Source: Enterococcus sp. DIV0660C
Lineage (GTDB): Bacteria > Bacillota > Bacilli > Lactobacillales > Enterococcaceae
Assembly (NCBI RefSeq): GCF_017316125.1
Contig: NZ_JAFLWA010000010.1
Span: forward strand, 1 to 64,000
Reading direction: 5' to 3'
Length of the DNA stretch: 64,000 nt
Part shown: positions 35,653 to 44,473 of the stretch, piece by piece
Layout: each line of letters opens with the position of its first letter
Position numbering within the stretch: the stretch's first letter is position 1
Notes under the pieces: generated by a model
What the model saw: only the letters and a program-made list of their open reading frames with translations
Told to the model about the DNA's origin: nothing
Database searches by the model: none
Position numbers and translations under genes: made by a program

Positions 35653-36596
35653 TAGCTAGCACCTCCATCTTTTAACGCTACTTTATGAGTAGTTGATAAT
35701 GTACGTAAATCGTACACCCGACCAGTTGAATCGTAATAATCCTTTTGACTATTGATGTATTCTTGTTCAACTCTTCGGCGATTCTCTTTATGCAATTCGC
35801 GATTCTCAACATCGATTCGAGGAATTGCAGACAGTAAACGTTTTGTATAGATGTGACGTGGGTCATTGTAAATATCTTCCCTTGTTCCGATTTCAACGAA
35901 ACGACCTTTATACATGATAGCGATATTGTCACACATGTGTTTAACAACACCTAAGTCATGGGAAATAAATAGATAACTAAGTCCAAATTCCTGTTGGATT
36001 CGTTTCATAAAGTTCAAAACTTGCGCCTGTACAGATAAATCAAGCGCTGAAACTGGTTCATCTGCTACAATCAATTTTGGATTTGTTGCTACAGCACGAG
36101 CAACACCTAAACGTTGACGCTGACCACCAGAAAACTCATGTGGATATTTGTACAGTGCATCCTCTGGCATCCCAACAATATCAAGTAAACTTTTTACTTT
36201 TTTCTTCTCTTCTTGGTCACTTAACCGCTCGAAATTGCGAATTGGTTCCGCAATGATATCTAATACTCGCTTTTTAGGATTTAAACTAGACATTGAATCT
36301 TGGAAAATCATTTGAACATCTTTGTTGTACTCGATTTTCTTACGATTACTACGCTTTGTTACATCTGTTCCTTGATAAATGATTTGACCATCCGTCACTT
36401 TTTCTAGCCCAACAATCGCCTTACCCGTCGTTGATTTTCCTGAACCAGATTCTCCAACTAAACCATATGTCTTTCCTTTTTCAATAACGAAGTCGACGCC
36501 ATCTACAGCATAAACATAATCATTTACTCGATTGAAAAAACCGCTGCGAATCGGATAGTGAACTTTTAAATCATTAATTGTGATTAATTCTGTCAT
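35652..36596 (-). CDS. oppF: Peptide ABC transporter ATPase OppF
   Basis: This 314-aa ATPase has Walker A GESGSGKST (about 48-56), signature SGGQRQRLG (about 155), Walker B IVADEPVSALD and the switch His in ISHDLG. The C-terminal extension with CDNIAIMYKGRFVEIG and the H-P/Y-T-K-R-L-L-S-A-I-P element is the OppF type. It pairs with OppD. It begins 1 bp from the oppD stop. Confidence 0.96.
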   Translation of the reverse strand: MTELITINDLKVHYPIRSGFFNRVNDYVYAVDGVDFVIEKGKTYGLVGESGSGKSTTGKAIVGLEKVTDGQIIYQGTDVTKRSNRKKIEYNKDVQMIFQDSMSSLNPKKRVLDIIAEPIRNFERLSDQEEKKKVKSLLDIVGMPEDALYKYPHEFSGGQRQRLGVARAVATNPKLIVADEPVSALDLSVQAQVLNFMKRIQQEFGLSYLFISHDLGVVKHMCDNIAIMYKGRFVEIGTREDIYNDPRHIYTKRLLSAIPRIDVENRELHKENRRRVEQEYINSQKDYYDSTGRVYDLRTLSTTHKVALKDGGAS

Positions 36597-37601
36597 CTAC
36601 ACCTCTCCTTTTTCGTCTCTAAAATGAAAATGTTTATAGCATGAACAACGAACAAGATGGTTCGGTGCTACTTCATGAAGAATTGGGTCTTTCTCATGAT
36701 CACTTTCTGGAATCCATGGAATTCGTGGAGCGAAACGACAACCCCTGCGTGGCATATTTTTCAGTGAAGGAACAACACCTTCAATTACATGTAACTCTTC
36801 TTCATGTTGACCTTCTTGAGGAATGGAGTTCAATAATGAACGTGTATATGGATGTTTTGGATTTTCAAACAATTCTTCAACTTCAGCAACCTCAACGAAT
36901 TGTCCACCATACATAACGGCTACGCGATCTGCCATCTCAGCCACGACACCTAAGTCATGAGTAATCAAAATAATTCCTGTTTTTGTCTCTTCCTGTAAGT
37001 CTTTTAATAAATCAAGAATCTGTGCTTGAATTGTCACATCTAACGCTGTTGTTGGTTCATCAGCGATGACAATCGGCGGTTTACATGCAATTGCAATCGC
37101 AATAATGACACGTTGGCGCATCCCACCAGATAATTCGTGCGGATATTGACGTCCCACTCGAGTCGGATTAGGAATCCCTACTTGATCTAATAATTCTAGT
37201 GCTCTTGCTTGGCGTTCTTCTGCATTCATTTTTGTGTGATAAGAAAGACCCTCTTTAATTTGGTCTTCAATTCTCATTAAAGGATTCAATGCTGACAATG
37301 GATCTTGAAAAATCATTCCAATATCATTTCCACGAATCTTGTTATAAAGTGTTTCATTTAAATCAATTAGATTTAAATCATTATATAAAATTTCTCCTGT
37401 AATCTTGGTATTGTTAGGATCCAGTAGCCCCATAATAGTGGTAGCTAATGTACTTTTTCCGCAACCAGATTCTCCAACGATTGCTAAGATTTCGTTTTTA
37501 TCTAAAGTAAAAGAAACGTCGTCTACTGCATCGTAAAATTCATCTTTGATACGGAAGCCTGTGTGTAGGTTCTGAACATCTAATAATTGATTATCCGACA
37601 A
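36597..37601 (-). CDS. oppD: Peptide ABC transporter ATPase OppD
   Basis: This 334-aa ATPase has Walker [10 protein letters not shown] (about 44-52), signature LSGGMRQRV (about 158), Walker [13 protein letters not shown] and ITHDLG. The C-terminal OppD/DppD tail contains a Cys motif region (GCRFAPR... RCSCYKHF); OppD-type ATPases often bind an Fe-S cluster there. The start codon is TTG (37599-37601), with GAGAGGGG 7 bp upstream. It is the first gene of the operon. Confidence 0.95.
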   Translation of the reverse strand: MSDNQLLDVQNLHTGFRIKDEFYDAVDDVSFTLDKNEILAIVGESGCGKSTLATTIMGLLDPNNTKITGEILYNDLNLIDLNETLYNKIRGNDIGMIFQDPLSALNPLMRIEDQIKEGLSYHTKMNAEERQARALELLDQVGIPNPTRVGRQYPHELSGGMRQRVIIAIAIACKPPIVIADEPTTALDVTIQAQILDLLKDLQEETKTGIILITHDLGVVAEMADRVAVMYGGQFVEVAEVEELFENPKHPYTRSLLNSIPQEGQHEEELHVIEGVVPSLKNMPRRGCRFAPRIPWIPESDHEKDPILHEVAPNHLVRCSCYKHFHFRDEKGEV

Positions 37602-37712
37602 TCGAATACCCCTCTCTGCTCCCTAGATGGAAGTTTTTCGTTAATAAAATAATACTCACACAGAATAAAATCATTTAAACCAATCCTATTCTTAACGAAG
37701 TATAATATTTTC
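37602..37712 (-). other. opp operon 5' leader with inverted repeat
   Basis: The predicted leader is about 110 nt. TTCGTTAA (37637-37644) and TTAACGAA (37692-37699) are exact reverse complements 47 bp apart. Both arms would be in the RNA and could close a long loop, but the intervening sequence is AT-rich with no clear inner stem. Confidence 0.4.
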
Positions 37713-37718
37713 TTAATA

Positions 37719-37784
37719 ATTATATAGAAAACCGTTTTACTTTGCAAGCACAATTGAAATTGTTGCCTGAATTGTCTGAAAACT
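37719..37784 (-). promoter_or_regulatory. opp promoter with upstream CodY-like box
   Basis: On the minus strand -35 TTGCAA (37742-37747) and -10 TATAAT (37719-37724) are exactly 17 bp apart. A CodY-like 15-mer AATTGTCTGAAAACT (37770-37784; two mismatches to AATTTTCWGAAAATT) lies 23 bp upstream of the -35. Peptide importers are common CodY targets in Firmicutes. Confidence 0.65.
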
Positions 37785-37844
37785 GAATCTACTACAACCG
37801 CTACCATTTGCATTAGATTAAAAAAGGTGCTTTTAAAGAAAAAG

Positions 37845-37884
37845 AAAAAGACCTAAAAATCAACGAAGATTTTTAGGTCTTTTG
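37845..37884 (-). terminator. acpP terminator
   Basis: AAAGACCTAAAAATC (37847-37861) pairs with GATTTTTAGGTCTTT (37868-37882). A/T runs on both sides make it potentially bidirectional. It lies 20-55 bp past the acpP stop. Confidence 0.85.
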
Positions 37885-37902
37885 GTTATACGTGGGTTTA
37901 AA

Positions 37903-38145
37903 TTATTTTAGATGTTCTGAGATATAATTTACTGCGCCGCCCACAGTTTCAATTTGTTCTGCGTCTTCATCCGAAATTTCTGTTCCAAATTCGTCTTCAA
38001 GCTCCAAAACAAATTCCATGATACTAATTGAGTCAGCTTTCAAATCATCCTTGATATTCAAGTCATCTGTAACTTTATCTGTATCCATTTCAAAATGGTT
38101 TGAAATAATTTTTGCTACTTTATTAAATATTTCTTCACGAGTCAA
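37903..38145 (-). CDS. acpP: Acyl carrier protein (second, plsX-linked copy)
   Basis: This 80-aa acidic helical acyl carrier protein has the phosphopantetheine-attachment Ser in A-D-S-I-S-I-M-E-F (about residue 39), where most FAS-II ACPs have D-S-L. The start is TTG at 38143-38145 with GGAGG 8 bp upstream; a GTG nearer would overlap the ribosome site. It lies 122 bp downstream of plsX. In E. faecalis an ACP beside plsX (AcpB) works with exogenous fatty-acid use rather than bulk synthesis; a similar role is inferred here. Confidence 0.9.
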   Translation of the reverse strand: MTREEIFNKVAKIISNHFEMDTDKVTDDLNIKDDLKADSISIMEFVLELEDEFGTEISDEDAEQIETVGGAVNYISEHLK

Positions 38146-38267
38146 TGTTTTCACCTCCAACAATCGAGACAACTGCCTTAACCAAGGCTAATTTTACTGA
38201 CATTTCTTGAAAATGTCTACCTTTTTTTCATTATCTCATATTTCACATCGTTTACATTAAATGATAA

Positions 38268-39269
38268 TTAATCTGCAGAGCTTTCAAATTGCTCAACTAA
38301 CTGTCCCACAACATTTGTTTCTAACATTGTATGGATTTGACGAATCGTATAACGAACGGCATCAGGACCAGTTGCGCCATGTGTTTTGATCACAGGAGCT
38401 TTTAATCCAAATAAAACCGCACCGCCATGTTTAGAATAATCCATCTCAGATTTTAATGAACGTAATCCATCTTTTAATAATAAAGCGCCCATCTTCCCTT
38501 TGATTCCTTCATTCAAAATTGCAGATTTCAATAAATCCATCATATTTAGCGCTGTTCCTTCAATTGATTTCAAAACAGCATTTCCAGTAAAGCCGTCTGT
38601 CACAACCACATCAGCCACACCATTCAACAATTCGCGTGCCTCTACATTTCCAATAAAGTTCAAGCTTGTTTCATTTTGCAATAACTCGTATGCACGTTTC
38701 GTTAACTCGCTACCTTTTGTCGCTTCTGTTCCATTATTCAACAAAGCTACACGAGGACGCCCAATTCCACGAACTTTTCGTGCATAGAAAGAACCTAAAA
38801 TTCCATATTGTAGTAAGTGTTCTGGTTTATTTTCAGCATTCGCACCTAAATCTAACATATCAAAACCAGCATTTTCTTTTCCAATGACTGGTAAGGTTGA
38901 CATCAAACCAGGACGTTCAACATTTTTGATTCGTCCAACGATAAATAAACCGGCAGCAAGTAACGCACCTGTATTTCCTGCTGAAAAAATTGCATCTGCT
39001 TCCCCATTTTTAACAGCTTGTGCAGCAAGAACCATTGAGGCTGTTTTTTTACGACGGATTGCTTTCACTGGTTCGTCATCACTACTAATTTTTTCATCTG
39101 TATGAATAATCGTAATATTTTTTTCATTTGTTAAATACTTTTTGATTTCTGACTCTTTCCCATACAATAAAAATTCAATCTCTGGAAAATCTTGTTGAGC
39201 TAAAGCAACACCTTCCACAATTGCTTGTGGTGCATGATCGCCGCCCATTGCATCTACCGCAATTCTCAT
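38268..39269 (-). CDS. plsX: Phosphate acyltransferase PlsX
   Basis: This 333-aa enzyme converts acyl-ACP and phosphate to acyl-phosphate for PlsY, the first step of phosphatidate synthesis. It begins [14 protein letters not shown], the diagnostic N-terminus, and contains [10 protein letters not shown] (about 95-104) and TDGFTGN (about 230). The start follows GAGGAG; an upstream in-frame ATG inside the recG gap is rejected. It lies between recG and acpP. Confidence 0.97.
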   Translation of the reverse strand: MRIAVDAMGGDHAPQAIVEGVALAQQDFPEIEFLLYGKESEIKKYLTNEKNITIIHTDEKISSDDEPVKAIRRKKTASMVLAAQAVKNGEADAIFSAGNTGALLAAGLFIVGRIKNVERPGLMSTLPVIGKENAGFDMLDLGANAENKPEHLLQYGILGSFYARKVRGIGRPRVALLNNGTEATKGSELTKRAYELLQNETSLNFIGNVEARELLNGVADVVVTDGFTGNAVLKSIEGTALNMMDLLKSAILNEGIKGKMGALLLKDGLRSLKSEMDYSKHGGAVLFGLKAPVIKTHGATGPDAVRYTIRQIHTMLETNVVGQLVEQFESSAD

Positions 39270-39316
39270 TGTCTTCACTCCTCTTTCGTTCATCATTTCA
39301 AAGTATAGCACATCTG

Positions 39317-41350
39317 CTAATCAAAATAACGATTGTCTTGACTTTCTAATTGTAAGCTTTGGACTAACACTCGGTATTCCGGCAAGACTTGCCAATTAAC
39401 TTTCTGCCAAATGGTTGTCGCTTCCTCACGAGCTACTTCTAAAATATTTCCGTCTGCTACTAAGTCTGCAATCGCAAATTGCGGTAACCCAGATTGTCGG
39501 AAACCAAAAACTTCTCCTGGCCCTCGTAATTCTAAATCTTTTTCACTTAAAACAAAACCATTATTCGTTTCCGTCATGATTTTCATCCGTTCTACACCCA
39601 TTTCGTTTTTTGGATTAGCAACCAAAATACAAAATGAAGCGTCACTTCCACGACCAACCCGACCACGCAACTGATGCAACTGCGCTAAACCAAACCGATC
39701 TGCATCCATAATCAGCATAACCGTTGCGTTTGGAACATTCACTCCAACTTCGATTACTGTGGTAGAAACCAAAATTTGTGTTTGATTTTCTTTAAAGTCT
39801 TCCATGATATTTTCTTTTTCTTGGTTCTTCATTTTTCCATGCAGTAAACCCACTTCGTACTCTGATGCGAATAAATTACTGAGTTTTTCATAAATTTCTA
39901 CAGCATTTTTAACATCGAGTGCTTCTGATTCTTCAATCAATGGACAAATCACATACATCTGATGTCCTTTACGTAACTCTTTTCTTGTCCACTCTAAGAC
40001 ACTATCTAATTGCGGTGTGCGAATCCATCTAGTTTCAATCGGAATCCGTCCTGCTGGAAGTTCATCAATAATGGATACATCCATTTCACCATAGGCAGTA
40101 ATAGCAAGTGTTCTTGGAATCGGCGTCGCTGTCATAAATAAAACATCTGGCTGCCATCCTTTTTCTCGTAAAACCTTGCGTTGGTTGACACCAAAACGAT
40201 GCTGTTCATCTGTTATGACTAGCCCAAGATTTTTAAATTCCACGCCTTCTTGAATCAATGCATGAGTCCCAATCACTACATCTATTTCGCCATTTTCCAA
40301 ACGTTCTAATAGCTCACGTCTTTCTTTCGCTTTTGTCGAACCCGTTAGCAATGCAACAGAAAGTTTATCTGAAAATAATTGTACAAAGCTTTCCATATGT
40401 TGCTGAGCTAAAATTTCAGTGGGCACCATCAATGCACCTTGGAATCCTGCTGTAACGGTTGCATACAAAGCAATTGCTGCTACCACCGTTTTCCCACTAC
40501 CAACATCCCCTTGCAGGAGACGTTGCATATGTTGAGGACTACGTAAATCACGGCAAATTTCATTTGTTACTCGTTTTTGAGCCTCCGTTAATTCAAATGG
40601 CAAACTTTGAGTGAATTCTTTGAGCTTTTGAACGTCATACAAAACTTCAATTCCATTTTTTTCGGATTTTTCAGCATGTTTAAGTCCTTGTAACTGCATT
40701 TGGAACAAGAAAAACTCTTCAAAAACAACACGTCGTTTGGCTTGATGATTTTCTTCATGATTCTTGGGAAAGTGCATACTTCTAACTGCCGTTTGACGAT
40801 CAAGCAAACGATATTTGTCCACTAATGTATAAGGAAGATTTTCCTCAACTAAATCACCGTACTCGTCAAAACCTTTTTTGATCAAATCAACCAACGTTGT
40901 TTGTCTGATTGACTTATTGACATGGTAGATTGGTGAAAAATCATCTAACGTCTTTGAGCCAAGGACTTTCATCCCGCTCAGTGCCTTTCTTTTGGAATCC
41001 CATTTACCGTAAACCGCAATTTCTTCAGACAAAATAATTTTATCTTTAAGATAAGGCTGATTAAAGAACGAAACGTTAAAAACAGCGTGGTCTTGCATCA
41101 TCCGAAACTGTAGCCGACTTTTTTTGTATCCAAAACGACTCAATACCGGCGGTGAAACAACCAATCCTTTTAACGTTACTTTTTCTTGATCTTGGATCTC
41201 GATTAAATTTCTTTCTTGTATATCTTCATAACGAAAAGGATAATACGTTAGCAAATCTTCAATTGTATGTATGCCCAAACTAGCCAGACTTTCTGCTCTT
41301 TTTTCTCCTACACCAGCTAGCACAGTAACTGGATCCATTAACGTTCGCAT
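39317..41350 (-). CDS. recG: ATP-dependent DNA helicase RecG
   Basis: This 677-aa branch-migration helicase remodels stalled forks and Holliday junctions. The N-terminal wedge (OB) domain (about 60-150) is followed by superfamily 2 helicase motifs: GDVGSGKT (about 284-291), DEQHRFG (about 384), TATPIPRT (about 410) and QLRGRVGRG near 565. The start is the ATG with AAAGGAG 9 bp upstream; 25 more in-frame codons would extend through a terminator hairpin. It is in the usual neighbourhood of fakA and plsX. Confidence 0.97.
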   Translation of the reverse strand: MRTLMDPVTVLAGVGEKRAESLASLGIHTIEDLLTYYPFRYEDIQERNLIEIQDQEKVTLKGLVVSPPVLSRFGYKKSRLQFRMMQDHAVFNVSFFNQPYLKDKIILSEEIAVYGKWDSKRKALSGMKVLGSKTLDDFSPIYHVNKSIRQTTLVDLIKKGFDEYGDLVEENLPYTLVDKYRLLDRQTAVRSMHFPKNHEENHQAKRRVVFEEFFLFQMQLQGLKHAEKSEKNGIEVLYDVQKLKEFTQSLPFELTEAQKRVTNEICRDLRSPQHMQRLLQGDVGSGKTVVAAIALYATVTAGFQGALMVPTEILAQQHMESFVQLFSDKLSVALLTGSTKAKERRELLERLENGEIDVVIGTHALIQEGVEFKNLGLVITDEQHRFGVNQRKVLREKGWQPDVLFMTATPIPRTLAITAYGEMDVSIIDELPAGRIPIETRWIRTPQLDSVLEWTRKELRKGHQMYVICPLIEESEALDVKNAVEIYEKLSNLFASEYEVGLLHGKMKNQEKENIMEDFKENQTQILVSTTVIEVGVNVPNATVMLIMDADRFGLAQLHQLRGRVGRGSDASFCILVANPKNEMGVERMKIMTETNNGFVLSEKDLELRGPGEVFGFRQSGLPQFAIADLVADGNILEVAREEATTIWQKVNWQVLPEYRVLVQSLQLESQDNRYFD

Positions 41351-41371
41351 CAACTTCACTCCTTTCTTAAC

Positions 41372-41422
41372 AAAAAAAGGACTTTGGTTTTCGATCAAAG
41401 TGAATCGAAAACCGAGGTCCTT
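41372..41422 (-). terminator. Terminator or attenuator just upstream of recG
   Basis: A 19-bp near-perfect stem, arms 41377-41395 and 41404-41422 with an 8-nt loop, is followed on the minus strand by seven Us (complement of 41372-41378). It ends only about 20 bp before the recG ATG, directly next to its ribosome site, and lies after fakA. Confidence 0.85.
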
Positions 41423-41466
41423 CATACTTTCTGCACCATAAAATGATAGTTTAGTGACAAGTTCTC

Positions 41467-43146
41467 CTATTCAGCAGAAAACAGATAAGGATAGACTGGT
41501 TGATCTCCTTGGTGAATCTCGATTTCTAAATCAGGATATTTTTCCGTTAGCGTTGCTGCCAACTCCTCTGCTTGTGCGACTGTACCGCCTTCACCAGCAA
41601 GGATTGTCACAATTTCAGTATCTTCATTAATCATTTGTTTTAAAGTAGCTAAAGAAGTAGCCAAAATATCAGGATTTGAAATAACGATTTTCCCATCGAT
41701 CATTCCCAAAAAGTCGCCTTCAACAATCTCTACCCCATCAATTGAAGTATTTCTGATTGCGTGGGTTACTTGACCACTTATGACACTGCTTAATACATCA
41801 GTCATCGTTGCTTTGTTTTCCTCTAATGAAGCTTGATCGTTGAATGATAACATCGCTGTCAAGCCTTGAGAAATCGTTCGAGACGGAACAACTGCAACAG
41901 GAACTTCAGCAACTTCAGCTGCTTGATCTGCAGCCATGAAAATATTTTTGTTATTTGGTAAAACAATTACTTGGTCAGCATTAACATCCTTAATTGCTTT
42001 CAAAATATCTTCTGTACTTGGATTCATTGTTTGTCCACCGCTAATCACATAGTTAGCACCTAGACTTTCAAAAAGTTCTTGGATTCCTTGTCCTGCCGCG
42101 ATAGCTACCACGCCATAAGGAACACGTGCTTTTTCTTCTGTAAATTCTTGGACATCTTCATCATGTTCTAAAATCGTTTCATGTTGTAAGCGCATGTTGT
42201 CAACTTTTACTTTAATCAATGAACCAAATTTTTGACCATAATTCATTACTTCACCGGGATGTTCTGTATGAACATGTACTTTGATAATCTCATCATCATT
42301 TACGACTAATAATGAATCACCAAGTCCATCTAAGTAATTACGGAAGCCTTCGTAATCAAATTGACTGTCAACAGTCGGACCTTCGCCAATTTTAACCATG
42401 ATTTCTGTACAATAGCCAAAATGGATATCTTCCGTTGCTAATTGTCCTTGTACACTACGGTGATGCTCTGCATTTACCATCTCATCCATTTCTGCAGGAG
42501 ATGGTTCATAGACGTCATCAACTTGGAATTCACCATTTAATGCACTCAAGAAACCTTCGTATACAAACAATAACCCTTGACCGCCACTATCTACTACCCC
42601 AACTTCTTTTAGTACAGGTAATAAATCAGGTGTTTTCGCTAATGCGCGTTTTCCACCTTTAACAACAGCAGTCATTACTTCGACTACGTCATCCGTAGAC
42701 TTCGCTTTCTTTTCACCTGCTTTGGCTGCTTCTCTAGCAACAGTTAAAATCGTTCCTTCAACTGGTTTCATCACTGCTTTATACGCAGTTTCAACCCCAT
42801 GTGTGAAAGCTGCTGCTAAGTTTGTTGCATTCAATGTTTCTACTTCTGGAATTTGTTTTGAAAATCCGCGAAATAGTTGAGACAAAATAACTCCTGAGTT
42901 TCCTCGAGCTCCCATAAGAAGTCCTTTAGAAAGCACAGCGGCTAATTCGCCAACTTTTTCAGAAGTTGAGTCGACTACGGCTTTTGCGCCACTAGTCATT
43001 GATAAGTTCATATTTGTTCCAGTATCCCCATCTGGTACTGGAAAGACATTTAATGAATTGACATACTCTGCATTTGCCTGCAGACGATTCGCACCGGCCT
43101 GAACCATTTCTTGGAACTGGCTTGCACTGATTTCTGTTACACTCAC
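41467..43146 (-). CDS. fakA: Fatty acid kinase catalytic subunit FakA (DAK2 domain)
   Basis: This 559-aa protein has an N-terminal DAK2 (DhaL-like) kinase domain with FPVPDGDTGTNM (about 35-46) and GARGNSGVILSQ, then a middle Asp-rich linker, and a C-terminal DegV-like/FakA domain. FakA phosphorylates fatty acids bound to FakB, making acyl-phosphate for PlsY or PlsX. FakB is not in the window. It is preceded by an Asp23-like gene, the same pair (yloU-yloV) as in Bacillus. This links acyl-phosphate entry (FakA) to PlsX about 2 kb downstream. Confidence 0.94.
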   Translation of the reverse strand: MSVTEISASQFQEMVQAGANRLQANAEYVNSLNVFPVPDGDTGTNMNLSMTSGAKAVVDSTSEKVGELAAVLSKGLLMGARGNSGVILSQLFRGFSKQIPEVETLNATNLAAAFTHGVETAYKAVMKPVEGTILTVAREAAKAGEKKAKSTDDVVEVMTAVVKGGKRALAKTPDLLPVLKEVGVVDSGGQGLLFVYEGFLSALNGEFQVDDVYEPSPAEMDEMVNAEHHRSVQGQLATEDIHFGYCTEIMVKIGEGPTVDSQFDYEGFRNYLDGLGDSLLVVNDDEIIKVHVHTEHPGEVMNYGQKFGSLIKVKVDNMRLQHETILEHDEDVQEFTEEKARVPYGVVAIAAGQGIQELFESLGANYVISGGQTMNPSTEDILKAIKDVNADQVIVLPNNKNIFMAADQAAEVAEVPVAVVPSRTISQGLTAMLSFNDQASLEENKATMTDVLSSVISGQVTHAIRNTSIDGVEIVEGDFLGMIDGKIVISNPDILATSLATLKQMINEDTEIVTILAGEGGTVAQAEELAATLTEKYPDLEIEIHQGDQPVYPYLFSAE

Positions 43147-43197
43147 CTGGATAATCCTCCTTCAGATCGACTGCTGAGTTACTAGCAAGTCTCCTGC

Positions 43198-43560
43198 CTA
43201 GTCTGGCAGTACACGAACACCTTGTACAAAGACATTAACTGAATTGGCTGTTACACCTAATAATGCCTCTAAGTTGTATTTTACTTTTTCCTGAACATTA
43301 CGTGAAACTTCAGAAATTTTTGTTCCATAACTAATAATTGTATATACATCAACTGCAATACCATTTTCTTCTTGACGAACAACTACTCCACGAGAATAGT
43401 TTTCTTTGCGCAAAATCTCAGTAATATTATCTTTAATTTGGTTCTTGCTGGCCATGCCAACAACACCAAAAACGTCCGTTGCAGCGCCACCAACAACTGT
43501 TGCAATCACATCATTGGTAATTTCAATGGTTCCAGCTGAAGTTTGAATTTTTACAGCCAT
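43198..43560 (-). CDS. Asp23/Gls24 family protein (YloU-like)
   Basis: This 120-aa Asp23/Gls24-family envelope stress protein of the YloU type begins MAVKIQTSAGTIEITNDVIATV and contains GVVGMAS plus a V-D-V-Y-T-I-I-S-Y-G strand. In Bacillus yloU is paired with yloV (fakA) and is essentially uncharacterised; in staphylococci Asp23 is membrane-associated via partners. It is 51 bp upstream of fakA on the same transcript. Confidence 0.9.
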   Translation of the reverse strand: MAVKIQTSAGTIEITNDVIATVVGGAATDVFGVVGMASKNQIKDNITEILRKENYSRGVVVRQEENGIAVDVYTIISYGTKISEVSRNVQEKVKYNLEALLGVTANSVNVFVQGVRVLPD

Positions 43561-43603
43561 GAATAAGCCTCCTTAACGGGCAAAAATAGCCCATTTTTCT
43601 TCT

Positions 43604-43632
43604 ATAATATTTTATCATAGCATAACGTGAAA
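43604..43632 (-). promoter_or_regulatory. asp23-like/fakA promoter
   Basis: On the minus strand -35 TTTCAC (43627-43632) and -10 TATTAT (43604-43609) are 17 bp apart, about 45 bp before the asp23-like start. A short GGGC/GCCC hairpin lies in the leader (about 43579-43592). Confidence 0.5.
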
Positions 43633-43743
43633 TAAAAGGCAGTTACTTTCAAAGTACCTTAAAACCCTCAAAATGTTTATTAGCAACCCTGTATAATTTA
43701 CAATTATTATGCAGAAATGTCAATTATAACTCGATAAATGTGC

Positions 43744-43772
43744 TTGCAAATTACCTCCTTATATGATAAGTT
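43744..43772 (+). promoter_or_regulatory. Possible rpmB promoter
   Basis: TTGCAA (43744-43749) and TAAGTT (43767-43772) are 17 bp apart, about 60 bp before the rpmB start. Divergent from the asp23-like/fakA promoter. Confidence 0.4.
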
Positions 43773-43832
43773 AGTTTGGTATGAGCTTAATTATTCTATT
43801 GCTCCAATATCAAGGCAAAGGAGGAAATTTAC

Positions 43833-44021
43833 ATGGCTAAAGTTTGTTACTTTACAGGTCGCAAGACTTCAAGTGGAAACAACCGTTCACACGCTATGAA
43901 CTCAACAAAACGTACTGTTAAACCTAACTTACAAAAAGTTCGCGTTATGATCGACGGAAAACCTAAAAAAGTTTGGGTGTCAACTCGTGCTTTGAAATCA
44001 GGAAAAGTTGAACGCGTTTAA
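43833..44021 (+). CDS. rpmB: 50S ribosomal protein L28
   Basis: This 62-aa L28 begins [20 protein letters not shown] and ends [11 protein letters not shown]. It has only one Cys, so it is the non-zinc (C-minus) form. GGAGG precedes the ATG. It is divergent from the asp23-like/fakA pair, the usual Firmicutes arrangement, and is closed by its own terminator. Confidence 0.97.
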   Translation: MAKVCYFTGRKTSSGNNRSHAMNSTKRTVKPNLQKVRVMIDGKPKKVWVSTRALKSGKVERV

Positions 44022-44038
44022 TTGAATCAGGACTGCGA

Positions 44039-44065
44039 ACCGTTCATCGTATGAACGGTTTTTTT
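44039..44065 (+). terminator. rpmB terminator
   Basis: ACCGTTCAT (44039-44047) pairs with ATGAACGGT (44051-44059) over a 3-nt loop and is followed by seven Ts. Confidence 0.9.
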
Positions 44066-44100
44066 CTTGGATTTATTTTCAGGATCGTTATTGATTCTTC

Positions 44101-44134
44101 AAAAAAAGAAGTTGTGCTTGGAGCACAACTTCTT
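44101..44134 (-). terminator. Strong minus-strand terminator with no gene upstream
   Basis: A perfect 13-bp stem, AAGAAGTTGTGCT (44106-44118) with AGCACAACTTCTT (44122-44134), has a 3-nt loop. On the minus strand seven Us follow (complement of 44101-44107). No protein gene points this way, but a minus-strand promoter at 44290-44318 does. Confidence 0.75.
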
Positions 44135-44181
44135 AAACCGTTCTTACATACTATGATATCAACTAAAAACATCTAGGAAAG

Positions 44182-44233
44182 AAAAAGAACTTAGAGCAAT
44201 TATCCATTGAGATAGCTGTTCTAAGTTCTTTTT
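44182..44233. terminator. Bidirectional terminator-like hairpin
   Basis: AAAAAGAACTTAGA (44182-44195) pairs with TCTAAGTTCTTTTT (44220-44233), with a smaller TATC/GATA hairpin in the loop. U-runs follow on either strand. Confidence 0.75.
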
Positions 44234-44283
44234 TATGTGCCACTTGCTTCTAAACGCAAATGAGTAATATATGTTTTTTTTAC
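44182..44283 (-). ncRNA. Candidate small RNA (about 100 nt)
   Basis: A minus-strand promoter, TTGACA-N17-TATATT (44313-44318 and 44290-44295), predicts a start near 44283. The transcript would reach a hairpin (44182-44195 with 44220-44233, 14 bp) followed by a UUUUUC tract, giving about 100 nt; read-through would end at the hairpin at 44101-44134 (about 180 nt). No ORF with a ribosome site lies inside (the only early ATG is followed at once by a stop). Expression is unproven. Confidence 0.5.
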
Positions 44284-44289
44284 ATCTAA

Positions 44290-44318
44290 AATATACGCTT
44301 ATATTCAAATGCTGTCAA
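44290..44318 (-). promoter_or_regulatory. Near-consensus promoter of candidate small RNA
   Basis: On the minus strand TTGACA (44313-44318) and TATATT (44290-44295) are exactly 17 bp apart. It is the best -35/-10 pair in the rpmB-yfhO gap and faces away from yfhO. Confidence 0.65.
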
Positions 44319-44473
44319 TAGGTTAAACCTTGTAAAATTAACAAAAATTCGATTAATTTATTTTTTATCAGATCATAAATTCCTAGGTTTTTTAAACTTA
44401 CCAGTGTTATTTATTTCATTTTTTTATTTTTTCATGAAAATTGTGCTCTTTTTTGGTGGAGAAAAACCTGAGT

